Shown here in pieces: positions 25,479 to 33,769 of a stretch of DNA of 64,000 nt. The notes beneath the pieces are model-generated. The model did not search any database and had not been told where the DNA came from. It saw only the letters and a program-made list of their open reading frames with translations. The DNA is from Kineosporia succinea. Lineage in GTDB: Bacteria; Actinomycetota; Actinomycetes; Actinomycetales; Kineosporiaceae. How positions within the stretch are numbered: position 1 is the stretch's first letter; each line of letters begins with the position of its first letter. The translations under genes were made by a program, and so were the position numbers. The stretch spans positions 2,849,241-2,913,240 of the forward strand of contig NZ_JAUSQZ010000001.1 in NCBI RefSeq assembly GCF_030811555.1. Direction: 5' to 3'.

Positions 25479-26789
25479 TCACAAGGTGCGGCGATCGGGG
25501 CGGTGTCGTGTCAGAAGCTTCGCCGCTTCGTTGACCTGTTGAGCGGCCTCACCCCGGATCAAGTGGGCGTAGACCTGTCGTGTCACCTGCGGGGAGGAGT
25601 GCCCGAGGATGAGCTGAACGATCTCGATCGGGACGCCGCCGGCCAGCATCAGGGAACACGCGCCATGCCGGGTGTCGTGCAGTCTGACCGAGGGAAGGTC
25701 GCAGGCGCGCGCCTGACGCTCGAACTCCACGGTCACCCTGTCTGGGCGCAGGGGTACGCCGTCGGGGCGGCAGAAGACCAGGTCGTGGTCCTGGTAGTCG
25801 GACCCCATGAAGTCCTTCTCGGCGTTTTGGCGCTCACCGTGCCGCTGGAGAGCTTCCTGTGCGGGAGAGGCCAGAGGCACCCACCGGCGCCCCTTGCGCG
25901 ACTTGGGTGCCTTGAACAGGCGGCCGACGTGTTCGGCGGCGCACGCCGGGCAGGCGGCCTGCTGGGGCGTGATCTGTTTCCGGGTCACGGACACGATCGT
26001 CTGTCGCACCCGGAGGCCGGCGCCGTCGGGATCGATGTCCGACCAGCGCAGGCCGCACAGCTCCGCTCGGCGGAGTCCCGCATAAGCCGCGAGCTCGTAC
26101 AGCGCCGATAGCCGATCGTCGAACATGTGCTCAAGAAAGCGCGCCGTCTCGGCCGGCTGCCACACAACGGGTTCGTCGTCATCGTCGATCTCTGAGGCGG
26201 TGGAGATTGAATCCATCTGTCCCATGGCCGGATTGACTGCTATCAGCTCTCGCCGTTGAGCCGCCGAGAGAGCGGCCCGGAGGGTACGGCGATATCCGTC
26301 AATGGTTGCGGAGGATCGCTTTTCGACTCGACGCCCGACGTTGCCGGCCGGACGGTCCCCGTCGATCGGTGCAGACAGGGCAGCGAGAACGGACTCGATC
26401 TGACTGCGGCGAAGGTCTCGAAGTAGAACGTTGCCGAGATAAGGCTTCCATGCGTCCCTGACGTGCCCACGGTAGTTCTTGATGGTGTTCACCGATCGAC
26501 CACCCGCCACCATTTCCGCGAGCCACTGATCAAGCCACTTGCCGAGAGTCATTCGCTGGTCGTCGGTCCATGTCCCGGTGTTCAGCTTCGTCAGCTCTGC
26601 CGTAAGCGCTTCCTCGGCAAAATCTTTGGTGCGGAAGCCGCTTCGGGTGATCTGGCGGCGCTTGCCAGTGGTGGAATCCGTTCCGGCGTCAACGGTGTAT
26701 GACCAGGAACCGTGCTGCTTTCGGCAGTTCTTCACTCGGCGACCATCGGCGGTCCGGCATTGGCAGCGCTTGGAAACGGAGCCACGCAT
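25479..26789 (-). CDS. int: Tyrosine recombinase (integrase) of the element
   Basis: 436 residues, the size of actinomycete element integrases. N-terminal arm-binding part with SGFRTKDFAEEALTAE, core-binding SAM-like domain (about 85-190), then the catalytic domain: Arg in AAYAGLRRAELCGLRW, Lys in APKSRKGRRWVPL, HxxR in LHDTRHGACSL, His in LGHSSPQVT, and nucleophile Tyr in RQVYAHLIRG. An inserted CPACAAEH segment in the catalytic domain may bind metal. The ATG at 26789 follows AAGGA. It reads toward attL and ends 90 nt from it. Confidence 0.96.
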   Translation of the reverse strand: MRGSVSKRCQCRTADGRRVKNCRKQHGSWSYTVDAGTDSTTGKRRQITRSGFRTKDFAEEALTAELTKLNTGTWTDDQRMTLGKWLDQWLAEMVAGGRSVNTIKNYRGHVRDAWKPYLGNVLLRDLRRSQIESVLAALSAPIDGDRPAGNVGRRVEKRSSATIDGYRRTLRAALSAAQRRELIAVNPAMGQMDSISTASEIDDDDEPVVWQPAETARFLEHMFDDRLSALYELAAYAGLRRAELCGLRWSDIDPDGAGLRVRQTIVSVTRKQITPQQAACPACAAEHVGRLFKAPKSRKGRRWVPLASPAQEALQRHGERQNAEKDFMGSDYQDHDLVFCRPDGVPLRPDRVTVEFERQARACDLPSVRLHDTRHGACSLMLAGGVPIEIVQLILGHSSPQVTRQVYAHLIRGEAAQQVNEAAKLLTRHRPDRRTL

Positions 26790-26877
26790 TCTTTGAGAAT
26801 CCTTCTGGGGTAGGGATATGACGGTGGGTTGCGGCACGGGCCGTGCGGATACGTGGCACGGCCCGTGCCAGGGTTGA

Positions 26878-27132
26878 TTACCGCTGGATGTCGTCGCCGG
26901 AGACCTTGCGGAGGGCGCGCTCCACATCCTCATCGGTGGCTTCGGGAAGGTCGTTCAGCCAGGCGTTGAACCTGGCCTTGGGGATAACCCAGCGGTCCCC
27001 AATCTTTTTCGCGGGAATCTCTCCCTTCCGGATCATCGTGTACGTCGTCCCTCGGGACAGGGAGAGAAGCTGCGCCACTTCCATGACGGTGTAGACGGCC
27101 CGGTTGGATTCGATGCGGACGACGGTGCTCAC
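26878..27132 (-). CDS. xis: Helix-turn-helix excisionase-like protein
   Basis: 84 residues. YTVMEVAQLLSLSRGTTYTMIRKGEIPAKKIGDRWVIPKARFNAWL is a MerR-like/AlpA-type HTH_17 domain typical of element excisionases. GTG at 27132 with GGAGG 5 nt upstream; it overlaps the stop of the preceding gene by 4 nt (GTGA). Position just upstream of int supports the Xis role. Confidence 0.88.
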   Translation of the reverse strand: MSTVVRIESNRAVYTVMEVAQLLSLSRGTTYTMIRKGEIPAKKIGDRWVIPKARFNAWLNDLPEATDEDVERALRKVSGDDIQR

Positions 27133-27476
27133 GGAGCCTCCAGGTCGATGGTGGTCATGCAGAAGTCGCAGAGTCCGTAGGCGTAGAGCAAGGGGCCGCA
27201 GAAGGCGAGGTTGAGGTTGAGGGTGTCGACCTCGCGGCGGCAGCGGTCGCAGGTGTTGTCCTCGGCTCCTTGGGGGTCGAGCAGGGGGAAGCAGGTCGGG
27301 CAGGCGATGTGGTCGGGTGCCCAGGCGGCGGCGCATCGGGTGGGTGTGGTGGCCAGGTGCGGGCAGGCTCGGAGGTTGCCGGCGGCGGCACGGTCGGCGA
27401 TGGTGCGGACCTTGTTCATGAGCCAGGCGGGCGTGGCGCTGGTGTCCAGGTGGGTGGTGATCGTGGGGCGAGACAT
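27129..27476 (-). CDS. Cys-rich zinc-ribbon-like element protein
   Basis: 115 residues. Cys pattern includes ACPHL, HIACPTC, NTCDRCRREVD and LCDFCMTTID, suggesting one or two zinc-binding knuckles. Similar small proteins precede xis in actinomycete integrative elements, but I cannot name a family. Coupled to xis through GTGA. Confidence 0.78.
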   Translation of the reverse strand: MSRPTITTHLDTSATPAWLMNKVRTIADRAAAGNLRACPHLATTPTRCAAAWAPDHIACPTCFPLLDPQGAEDNTCDRCRREVDTLNLNLAFCGPLLYAYGLCDFCMTTIDLEAP

Positions 27477-27585
27477 GGTGGTGGCGTGTCCTCTCGCGGG
27501 TGGGGACGGCAGGAGCGGCTAGAGCATTAGGCGGGAATCCGAGGGTGTTTCAGCCGGTGTTCGCGGCTCGCGGCCGGTGGTGGGT

Positions 27586-27662
27586 CTAGGTCCTAGTGGC
27601 CTGCTCGGAGCTGGTTTTTGGGTCTAGGGGTGCCTCTAGGGCTAGGGGCCGGGTGGCTCTAG
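27586..27662. repeat. CTAG cluster A (six CTAG in 77 nt)
   Basis: CTAG at 27586, 27593, 27624, 27636, 27642 and 27659, mostly within CTAGG or CTAGGGG. CTAG is usually rare in GC-rich genomes. The surrounding 27480-28060 stretch has no gene. Confidence 0.75.
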
Positions 27663-27904
27663 GGGTCTTGGTCGTGCCGGGCGGATCGAGCTCGGCCGGC
27701 GGGGTTAACCCGCTCGGAGCAGAGTTAGCTTTGTAACTCCGTCGCCGGGAGGTGTTATCTGTGGGCTGACCTGCGGTGAGTTAGGAAGTTAAGCGAGTTA
27801 GGTGCGGCCCGCAGAGGGCCTGGTAGGGGCCGGATGAGCCGTTTCGGGGAGGGGTCAGGGACGTAACTCGCCGGGCGCTCGGTCCCCGGCCGGATTGGGG
27901 CGCC

Positions 27905-28007
27905 GCAGAACCCGCACAACCTGCACAACCCCTGCCGACCGGTCGTGACCAGGCGCGTTGCTTCCCGGTCTCTGGTTCCGCAGAACTGTGCAGAACCCGC
28001 AGAACCT
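27905..28007. repeat. 9-bp iteron array, left copy
   Basis: Tandem units GCAGAACCC, GCACAACCT, GCACAACCC at 27905-27931, then GCAGAACTG at 27980 and GCAGAACCC, GCAGAACCT at 27990-28007. An inverted counterpart lies at 34502-34604. Confidence 0.85.
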
Positions 28008-28063
28008 CCTGCCGCGACGCGGGATCGGTTGAACCTGCTCTGTTGGTGTAGATCCTCGGGTGG

Positions 28064-29659
28064 TCATTGGTCCTGCTTGCCGGGGGTGTGGTGGGTGGCC
28101 GGGTGGACGTCGTAGCGGGGGGACGGTGGCCGGCCGCCTTTGCGGGGGCCGGGCGGGGGTTCCTGCTGTTTGATCCAGCCGGTGTCTTCGAGCGTGGCCA
28201 GGGGCGCGTCCAGGTCGGTGGCTTTCGGGAACCGGGATCGGGGCAGGGCGTTGAAGGCGTCTCGGCGGGTGAAGGTTTCGGTGCCGGTGCGGGTGATCCA
28301 GTCCAGGACGGCGCGGGCGTCGTCGGTCTGGGTGTCGGAGCCCATGAGGTCGAACACGGCCAGGGCGTGAGCGAGGTAGTAGGTGCCCAGTCGTGCTGCA
28401 CCGTGCATGGTTTCGAGGCTGACCGGGTGTGTCCAGGCGTCGGGGTGTTCGGCCAGGTGCAGGAGGCCGGCCAGGCGGGTGGTGGCTCCGATGAGCTTGG
28501 AGGCCCAGTCGGTGACGTGGGCCAGGCTCGCGCCGGGGGCCAGGCGGGGTTCTAGCTCGGTCTCGAGTCGCAGGACTTCCTGTGCGGCTTCGGGGGTGAG
28601 GGTCAGGACGGCGGGGTCGGTCCACTCGGCCAGGGTCAGCACGAGGGCGCACAGGCGGTCGCTGTAGGCGGTGAGAACCTGCTCGGTTGGTGCGGGCGGG
28701 CCGATCTGTCGTCGGCCGACGGTGTTCTCGGGTAGGGAGTACAGGATTCGACCGAGCAGCCCACGTCCCCGGAACCCGGGCATCCCGGCGATGTCGCGCA
28801 GCACGTCGGGCTGCACGGCCAGGCCGAGGGTGAGGGCCGGGGCGGTGATGTGCTCGGCGTCGCGGCCCTTGCGGTCCACGCGCATCATGTCCCCGGCGTG
28901 GCCCTTGAGGAACACCTCAAGGTTGGGGGTGCCGGAGTAGCGGCCGGCGATCGTGGCGAAGATGCCGCCCTCGGCCGACAGGACGGCCAGGCGTCCGCCC
29001 TGCTCGGCCAGCAGGGACGTTGCGGTTTCGGGGGTGATGTCGTCGGCGACCAGGCGCGGGATGACGGGGACCGTGATCCCCCGGACCTCGGCCGCACTGC
29101 CCAGGGCATCGGCGAACGCGTCGTGCCCGCCCTGCTCGGCGGTGCGGGCGAGCTTTTCGGCGTTGGCCTGAGCCACCCGCAGCATGAGGGCGGACTCGTC
29201 GATCTGGTGGGCGACCTGTTCGGCCAGGGCTCGTTCAGCGGCCAGGATCGGCCCGGTCAGGGCCTTGAAGACCGGGGACTTGCGGGAGCCGGGCGGCAGC
29301 GCGACGACGGTGAACAGGTTCACCGGTTCACGCCACCCGGCGCGGACCTCGACCACGGCCCGTCCGCCGGCCGCTGTGGACAGCGCGGCCAGGGCGATGC
29401 ACCCGGCCAGGTCCGGCGGGGTCTGGTTGAACACGGTCACGGCCTCGACCTGGTCTCGGACCCAGGCGGGGAACACGTCGACCGGGAACGGCGGAAGCAT
29501 CCGGGCCGGGGACAGCGGGGTTGGTGGTCCGTCCCACTGCGGCGGCACCCGGTCCGCCTGTCCGGCATGGTCGGCCTGTGGGGGCGTGTCGAGGTCGGGG
29601 ACGGCCCGGACAGGACCGCGACGGTGCGGGGCGCTGGGACGCTCGGCGTTGACGCTCAT
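28064..29659 (-). CDS. DUF3987/YfjI-like replication-associated protein
   Basis: 531 residues. PAWVRDQVEAVTVFNQTPPDLAGCIALAALSTAAGGR and a P-loop-like VALPPGSRKSPVFKAL match the DUF3987 (YfjI) family, which accompanies primases in phage and integrative elements. The C-terminal 100 residues resemble a winged helix (FTRRDAFNALPRSRFPKATDLDAPLATLEDTGWI). ATG at 29659 overlaps the small repeat-protein stop. Likely role is in element replication with the primase-polymerase upstream, perhaps as helicase or loader; that role is inference. Confidence 0.85.
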   Translation of the reverse strand: MSVNAERPSAPHRRGPVRAVPDLDTPPQADHAGQADRVPPQWDGPPTPLSPARMLPPFPVDVFPAWVRDQVEAVTVFNQTPPDLAGCIALAALSTAAGGRAVVEVRAGWREPVNLFTVVALPPGSRKSPVFKALTGPILAAERALAEQVAHQIDESALMLRVAQANAEKLARTAEQGGHDAFADALGSAAEVRGITVPVIPRLVADDITPETATSLLAEQGGRLAVLSAEGGIFATIAGRYSGTPNLEVFLKGHAGDMMRVDRKGRDAEHITAPALTLGLAVQPDVLRDIAGMPGFRGRGLLGRILYSLPENTVGRRQIGPPAPTEQVLTAYSDRLCALVLTLAEWTDPAVLTLTPEAAQEVLRLETELEPRLAPGASLAHVTDWASKLIGATTRLAGLLHLAEHPDAWTHPVSLETMHGAARLGTYYLAHALAVFDLMGSDTQTDDARAVLDWITRTGTETFTRRDAFNALPRSRFPKATDLDAPLATLEDTGWIKQQEPPPGPRKGGRPPSPRYDVHPATHHTPGKQDQ

Positions 29660-29868
29660 CGGACACCACCGTCCGCGACCGCACCGGACAACCGGGCGGA
29701 CATCGGGGCGGACATCTGGCCGGACAGTTCGGGGGCGTTGAGGGTCGGTGCGGGCAGGGTGTTGGCCCTGGTCAGTGGGGTGATCGTGTCCGGTCGAATG
29801 TCGGGCTCCTTGTCGGTGCGAATGTCGGGCACGGTGTCGGCCCTGATGTCGGTTCGGGTGTCGGTCAT
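29656..29868 (-). CDS. Small D-x-R repeat protein bridging primase and DUF3987 genes
   Basis: 70 residues. The first 27 consist of degenerate repeats (DTRTDIRADTVPDIRTDKEP and on), then a Pro/Leu-rich part. The ATG at 29868 has AGGAG 6 nt upstream. It overlaps the primase stop by 4 nt and the DUF3987 start by 4 nt, so all three are translationally coupled, which is strong evidence that it is a real gene. No family recognised; the repeats look disordered and charged. Confidence 0.75.
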   Translation of the reverse strand: MTDTRTDIRADTVPDIRTDKEPDIRPDTITPLTRANTLPAPTLNAPELSGQMSAPMSARLSGAVADGGVR

Positions 29869-30890
29869 GCCGCGCTCCTGCGGGTCGAGGTTGCGGGCAG
29901 GGTGCGGGGACGCTCGGCGCCGCGTCGCAGCCCGGACGCGATGGTCCGGACGGTTTCGGTGTCGCTCTGTCCGACAGCTCTCGCGGCCGGTGTCAGCACG
30001 TCGTGGACGGTCTGCTCGCTCAGGGCGCCACCGGCGACCAGTTGTCCGAGCTGAACCGCGGCGGCGTACACGGCGCGGTTGCGGGTGCCGTCCCCGGCCG
30101 CGTGGATTGAGGCCACGGCCCCGTTCACGGCCGCTTCGAGGTAGGCCCGGGCACGGGCGTTCCCACCGTGAAGCCGCACCGGGGACGGCCCGGCCACCGG
30201 CGCCGGGCGCGGGGCGAGTACCTCGGCCAGCCACCCGGGCAAGGGCGCGGCCGGGGCGTCGTGGTCGTGCGCGCGGTAAGGGCGGCTGGCCACGATCGTG
30301 GGCGGGGCGACCACGTACCCACCGTGTGCCCGGGTGTCGACCAACCACCCGAGGTGCCCGGCCGTCGAGCGCAGCCGGGGCGCGTCCGGGCCGCTCGGGG
30401 CGGCGAAGTACAGGTGCGTCCCGCCGGACCCGGTGCTGACCGTGTATGTGTCCAGCGGGACCGGCTGACCGGACCGAGCACACAGCAGGTCGAAAACGTC
30501 TGCACCGTCAATGATCCCGGGTTCGGTCCACTCGGCCGGCGGGCGGGTGAGTGCGCCGTCAGGGCCGGTCTTGGGCCGGTCGAGGTCGATCACGACCAGG
30601 TCGGAGGGGCCGGTAGCGATCCCGATGCCGAACGGCACTCGCGACCAGGCCGCCTCGATCCGGCCGGGATCGGTGGTGGCCCGCTCCTGCCACGGCACGT
30701 GCCGTCCTGCCCGGCGGCATCGGGGATCGGTTGCGGTGCAACGGGTCTCGGAGTGTTCAGGGAACGCGGGACGTTTGTCCCCCGGCCGCAGCGGGAAGAC
30801 GTGCCACCCGCGTGCGGCGTAGGCCAGCGCGGCCGGCACCAGGGCGCCGTGCTGCTCGGGTGCGGGGTGAGGACCGGTGATCCAGCTCAA
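29865..30890 (-). CDS. Bifunctional DNA primase/polymerase (Prim-Pol, archaeo-eukaryotic primase family)
   Basis: 341 residues. AARGWHVFPLRPGDKRP opens the Prim-Pol domain; the metal-binding acidic motif is in DLVVIDLDRPKTGPDG, the S-x-H-like motif in STGSGGTHLYFAAP, and HGGYVVAPPT follows. The C-terminal part has a helical region with a conserved NRAVYAAAVQLGQLVAGG. TTG at 30890 is chosen because GAGAGGAG lies 8 nt upstream and the domain begins about 20 residues in; upstream in-frame sequence is low-complexity. It would prime replication of the excised element. Confidence 0.9.
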   Translation of the reverse strand: MSWITGPHPAPEQHGALVPAALAYAARGWHVFPLRPGDKRPAFPEHSETRCTATDPRCRRAGRHVPWQERATTDPGRIEAAWSRVPFGIGIATGPSDLVVIDLDRPKTGPDGALTRPPAEWTEPGIIDGADVFDLLCARSGQPVPLDTYTVSTGSGGTHLYFAAPSGPDAPRLRSTAGHLGWLVDTRAHGGYVVAPPTIVASRPYRAHDHDAPAAPLPGWLAEVLAPRPAPVAGPSPVRLHGGNARARAYLEAAVNGAVASIHAAGDGTRNRAVYAAAVQLGQLVAGGALSEQTVHDVLTPAARAVGQSDTETVRTIASGLRRGAERPRTLPATSTRRSAA

Positions 30891-30952
30891 CGGCTGATCT
30901 CCTCTCGGTTGACGCGGATCAGGGACGCTGGTGGGGGCGGGGGGTTGCCTCC

Positions 30953-31363
30953 TCAGGGGTTGAGGGTGTTGGCGCGAGAAGTCCCGAACCGCAGGTAGTT
31001 CGGGTGACGCTCGCGCATCCGGGCCAGGTGCAGGCGCTGGCCCATGCTCCGGGCCGCGTCGAAGCGTCGGCTCCCGCCGGTCATCACCCGGTAGGCGTCC
31101 GTCAGTTCGGCCCGCTCCCGCGAGTCCATGCCGCCCTCGCGCATCCGGGCGGCGGTCACGCTCATCTCGGCGTCGAGCATCAGGACGCGGGCGATACCGA
31201 CCCGGTCCACGATCACGGCGGCGACCAGGTCGTGAAGCTCCTGCACACTCAGCCGGTCCCGATCGGCCGGCGACCACTCATCGGTCAGCAGCAGAGCGGC
31301 GGCCAGGTGACTGGCCGCGAGATCCGCGACCCAGGAAAGGTTTCCCGACTCCAGAGTCTGCAT
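30953..31363 (-). CDS. Hypothetical element protein
   Basis: 136 residues, mostly helical, MQTLESGNLSWVADLAASH at the N-terminus and a basic C-terminus (MGQRLHLARMRERHPNYLRFG). AAGGGG lies 7 nt before the ATG. No recognised family. It is the first gene of the replication block after the CTAG cluster B. Confidence 0.7.
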   Translation of the reverse strand: MQTLESGNLSWVADLAASHLAAALLLTDEWSPADRDRLSVQELHDLVAAVIVDRVGIARVLMLDAEMSVTAARMREGGMDSRERAELTDAYRVMTGGSRRFDAARSMGQRLHLARMRERHPNYLRFGTSRANTLNP

Positions 31364-31428
31364 CGCACGTCCCCTTCACGACAGGAAGAACATCTACGGA
31401 GCGTTACGGATCGACGGAGGGACGCAGC

Positions 31429-31597
31429 GCTAGCGAGCGGCGCGGGGCTGTGTCCGAAACGGCGTGAACACGGGGTTTCACGCATCGGCCGGCGGATCGG
31501 TGCTAGTTGCTAGCGTCCTGGCCAGAGCCCGGACAGACTGCTAGCGGGGGTGCTAGCGCTAGCAGGGCCAGGTGCTAGAGCGAGCAGCCCTGCTAGC
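31429..31597. repeat. CTAG cluster B (eight CTAG, six as GCTAGC)
   Basis: CTAG at 31430, 31503, 31510, 31541, 31553, 31559, 31575 and 31593. GCTAGC palindromes are at 31429, 31509, 31540, 31552, 31558 and 31592. The cluster fills the gap between two minus-strand genes. Confidence 0.85.
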
Positions 31598-31608
31598 GCC
31601 CGCTCCCA

Positions 31609-32133
31609 CTACGGACGGTGAATGCCGGCCAGAGCCCGGGGGCGCGTCGCGCGGGCCGGTCGCGCGGGCTGGGTGCACGGAACCTGAGTGGGAACCGGGG
31701 CCGGGCCGGGGTCGAACCCGAACGCGGCATCCACGGCCCGCGAGATCAGGGCGAAGCACTCGGCCAGGTCGTGGCCGGCGTAGCTGTCCTGAAACTCGTC
31801 GGTCTCGATCGTGCCCTTGACCCGCCAGGAACCGGCGGACATGTAAGCGCCGAGAACCCACTCGCGGAAGGTGTCCGCGTCGAGGTCCGCGATGTCATCG
31901 CCGGTCCACCCGGCCTGGATCGCCGTCATACCGGCCGCAACCAGAACCTCACGGCCGAACGGGATCGCGATCCACGCGGACTGCTCGGTCAGGGGCCAAC
32001 CGCGACCGGCGGCGGCAACGAGATCCGCCTCGTGTGTGGTGGTGGCAATCTCACGACTGTCGGCCAGGAAGAACCGGTTGCCGAACTCGGACCGCTCGGC
32101 TTCACGGGGAGCAAGGATAGGCTTGACCTGCAT
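31609..32133 (-). CDS. Hypothetical element protein
   Basis: 174 residues, MQVKPILAPREAERSEFGN at the start; acidic middle with WTGDDIADLDADTFREWVLG; Pro/Ala/Arg-rich tail. AGGAGA lies 6 nt before the ATG at 32133. Not recognised. Transcribed from the divergent promoter that carries the 10-bp phased repeats, so it is probably controlled by the GntR regulator on the other side. Confidence 0.72.
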   Translation of the reverse strand: MQVKPILAPREAERSEFGNRFFLADSREIATTTHEADLVAAAGRGWPLTEQSAWIAIPFGREVLVAAGMTAIQAGWTGDDIADLDADTFREWVLGAYMSAGSWRVKGTIETDEFQDSYAGHDLAECFALISRAVDAAFGFDPGPAPVPTQVPCTQPARPARATRPRALAGIHRP

Positions 32134-32260
32134 CGTTCTCTCCTGACCTAGGAAGTGTCGATGTACGAGGTCCGGCGGCTGAGCCCCGCCGGGCCTCACT
32201 CGTTTTGCGGCCTTGCCAGTGGCGCTGCTCCGGTTGGGTGAACCTTCTGAGCACTTCCCC

Positions 32261-32310
32261 AAGGTTCCATAGGGTTCCAAAGGGTGTCAAGCAGTTCCCT
32301 AGGGTTCCTG
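32261..32310. repeat. Five 10-bp phased AGGGTTCC repeats in a divergent promoter
   Basis: Consecutive 10-nt blocks AAGGTTCCAT, AGGGTTCCAA, AGGGTGTCAA, GCAGTTCCCT, AGGGTTCCTG. They share one face of the helix and lie between the minus gene starting at 32133 and the GntR gene at 32366, where an autoregulatory operator is expected. Confidence 0.8.
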
Positions 32311-32365
32311 CTGGAAGCGCGGTAGGCTTGGAGTCGTCAGTGACGCATCGGCAAGGAGCGAAGAA

Positions 32366-33124
32366 ATGCCAGGTCAGGCCGACAATCGGGCGCCATACGC
32401 GAAGATTGCCGCGCACTACATGGAGCTCATCTCATCTGGCGCTTTGCAGCCGGGGACCTTGCTGCCGAGCATCAAGGCGCTCTCGGAGGAGTGGAAAGTC
32501 AGCACGACCACGGCAGAGAAGGCTCTCCGCAAGCTGCGGGACGAAGGGCTTGTCCGTGGGATTCACGGCATCGGCACTGAGGTGCTCGATCAGCCGGCGC
32601 CGATGTCATCGGGTGCTCAGCGGCAGGATCGCGGGCGGCGCACTGGTTCTAGTTGGGGATCTGGTGAGCGATCTGACTCGCACGCGGCGGACGTAGTGCC
32701 GGCGCCTGTCGATGTGGCCCAGGCCCTTGATATCCAGCCCGGAGCCGAAGTTGTCCGTCGGAGCCGGGTGTACCGAGACCGGCATGGCATTGTGGCTCAA
32801 AGTACGTCGTGGATTCCGATGCGTTTCGGAAAGCTCATTCCGCAGCTGCTATCCAGTGAGCGACTGACAGGCGGAACGTCGTTGCAGCTCATTGCGAAAG
32901 TGACGGGAAACCCAATCAGTCATCGAATTGACACCGCGTCAGCGCACCTGTTGACGACGGAAACTGCTCTCCTGTTAGAGCTGGACCCGGACAATCCACC
33001 ATCGGATCCCGTAGTAGTGATGACTGCAAAGTTTGTGGACAGTGAAGGCGAAATTGTGGAGTACGGTGTCGATCTCGGTGGGCCGGGACGGACATGGCGC
33101 ACGGAGTCAGAGGTATCGCCGTGA
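32366..33124 (+). CDS. GntR/HutC-family transcriptional regulator
   Basis: 252 residues. GntR winged helix (about 8-75: YAKIAAHYMELISSGALQPGTLLPSIKALSEEWKVSTTTAEKALRKLRDEGLV) and a C-terminal UTRA ligand domain (about 110-245, VVRRSRVYRDRHGIVAQSTSWIPM). This type is the usual repressor of actinomycete integrative elements (KorSA/TraR-like). AAGGAG precedes the ATG. Its stop overlaps the next gene by 4 nt. Confidence 0.92.
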   Translation: MPGQADNRAPYAKIAAHYMELISSGALQPGTLLPSIKALSEEWKVSTTTAEKALRKLRDEGLVRGIHGIGTEVLDQPAPMSSGAQRQDRGRRTGSSWGSGERSDSHAADVVPAPVDVAQALDIQPGAEVVRRSRVYRDRHGIVAQSTSWIPMRFGKLIPQLLSSERLTGGTSLQLIAKVTGNPISHRIDTASAHLLTTETALLLELDPDNPPSDPVVVMTAKFVDSEGEIVEYGVDLGGPGRTWRTESEVSP

Positions 33125-33687
33125 CCGGTGGTGATGTAAAGCTGCCCCAATCACCGTTCTGCGTTCTGATGGTAGGACTCCCCGGCTCGGGAAAAACTAC
33201 TCTCGCGCGTGCACTTACCGATCGAGGGTATGAGCGCATTTCTCCTGATGAAGAAATGTTTCGCAGGCATGGTGTCTATGGAGTGGATTTTCCGCGAGGT
33301 ATATTTCCAACTTTGGAAAAGCCGGTGCTGGAAGAGACTCGTGTAGTCCTCGCAGATCTTCTGCGATCTGGAAAAAACGTGGTTGTAGATCACGGATTCT
33401 GGACTCCGGAAGACCGAGCGCTTTGGCGTGAAACGGCGGAGGGGGCAGGCGCCAGAACAGCTCTGGTGTATCTCGAAGCCACCCATGAGGAGTTGTGGGA
33501 GCGAATCGAGAAGCGCAACAAGTATCACGAGAATGATCCGAACTCGATCTATTTTGCCGAGAGTGATTTGAAGCGCTATCGAGCCCGCTTCATCCCTCCT
33601 CAGGCTGACGAGCCGCATCTGTTGTACGACGGTGATGCCGACATCGTGCGGGTGTGGGAGGAGTCTGAGGCGCGACCGTCGGAGTAG
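33121..33687 (+). CDS. P-loop kinase-like ATPase (AAA_33 type), element cargo
   Basis: 188 residues. Walker A in LMVGLPGSGKTTLARAL, then ERISPDEEMF (acceptor-site-like), and VVVDHGFWTPEDRALWRETAE. The fold matches small polynucleotide/antibiotic/zeta-type kinases; the true substrate is unknown. GTG start overlaps the GntR stop (GTGA), so regulator and kinase form one operon. Base composition is clearly more AT-rich than neighbours, pointing to separate acquisition. Confidence 0.82.
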   Translation: MTGGDVKLPQSPFCVLMVGLPGSGKTTLARALTDRGYERISPDEEMFRRHGVYGVDFPRGIFPTLEKPVLEETRVVLADLLRSGKNVVVDHGFWTPEDRALWRETAEGAGARTALVYLEATHEELWERIEKRNKYHENDPNSIYFAESDLKRYRARFIPPQADEPHLLYDGDADIVRVWEESEARPSE

Positions 33688-33769
33688 TTCTGTGCAGGGT
33701 CTCTGTGGATCGTGTGATTTCTGTGGCGAACGGCCATCGCTGTGATGATGGCGGCGTGACGGCTTCCGT

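Noticed and set aside
28850-30439. 529-residue plus-strand frame
   Set aside because: Antisense to the DUF3987, small repeat and primase genes, which have good SDs and domains.
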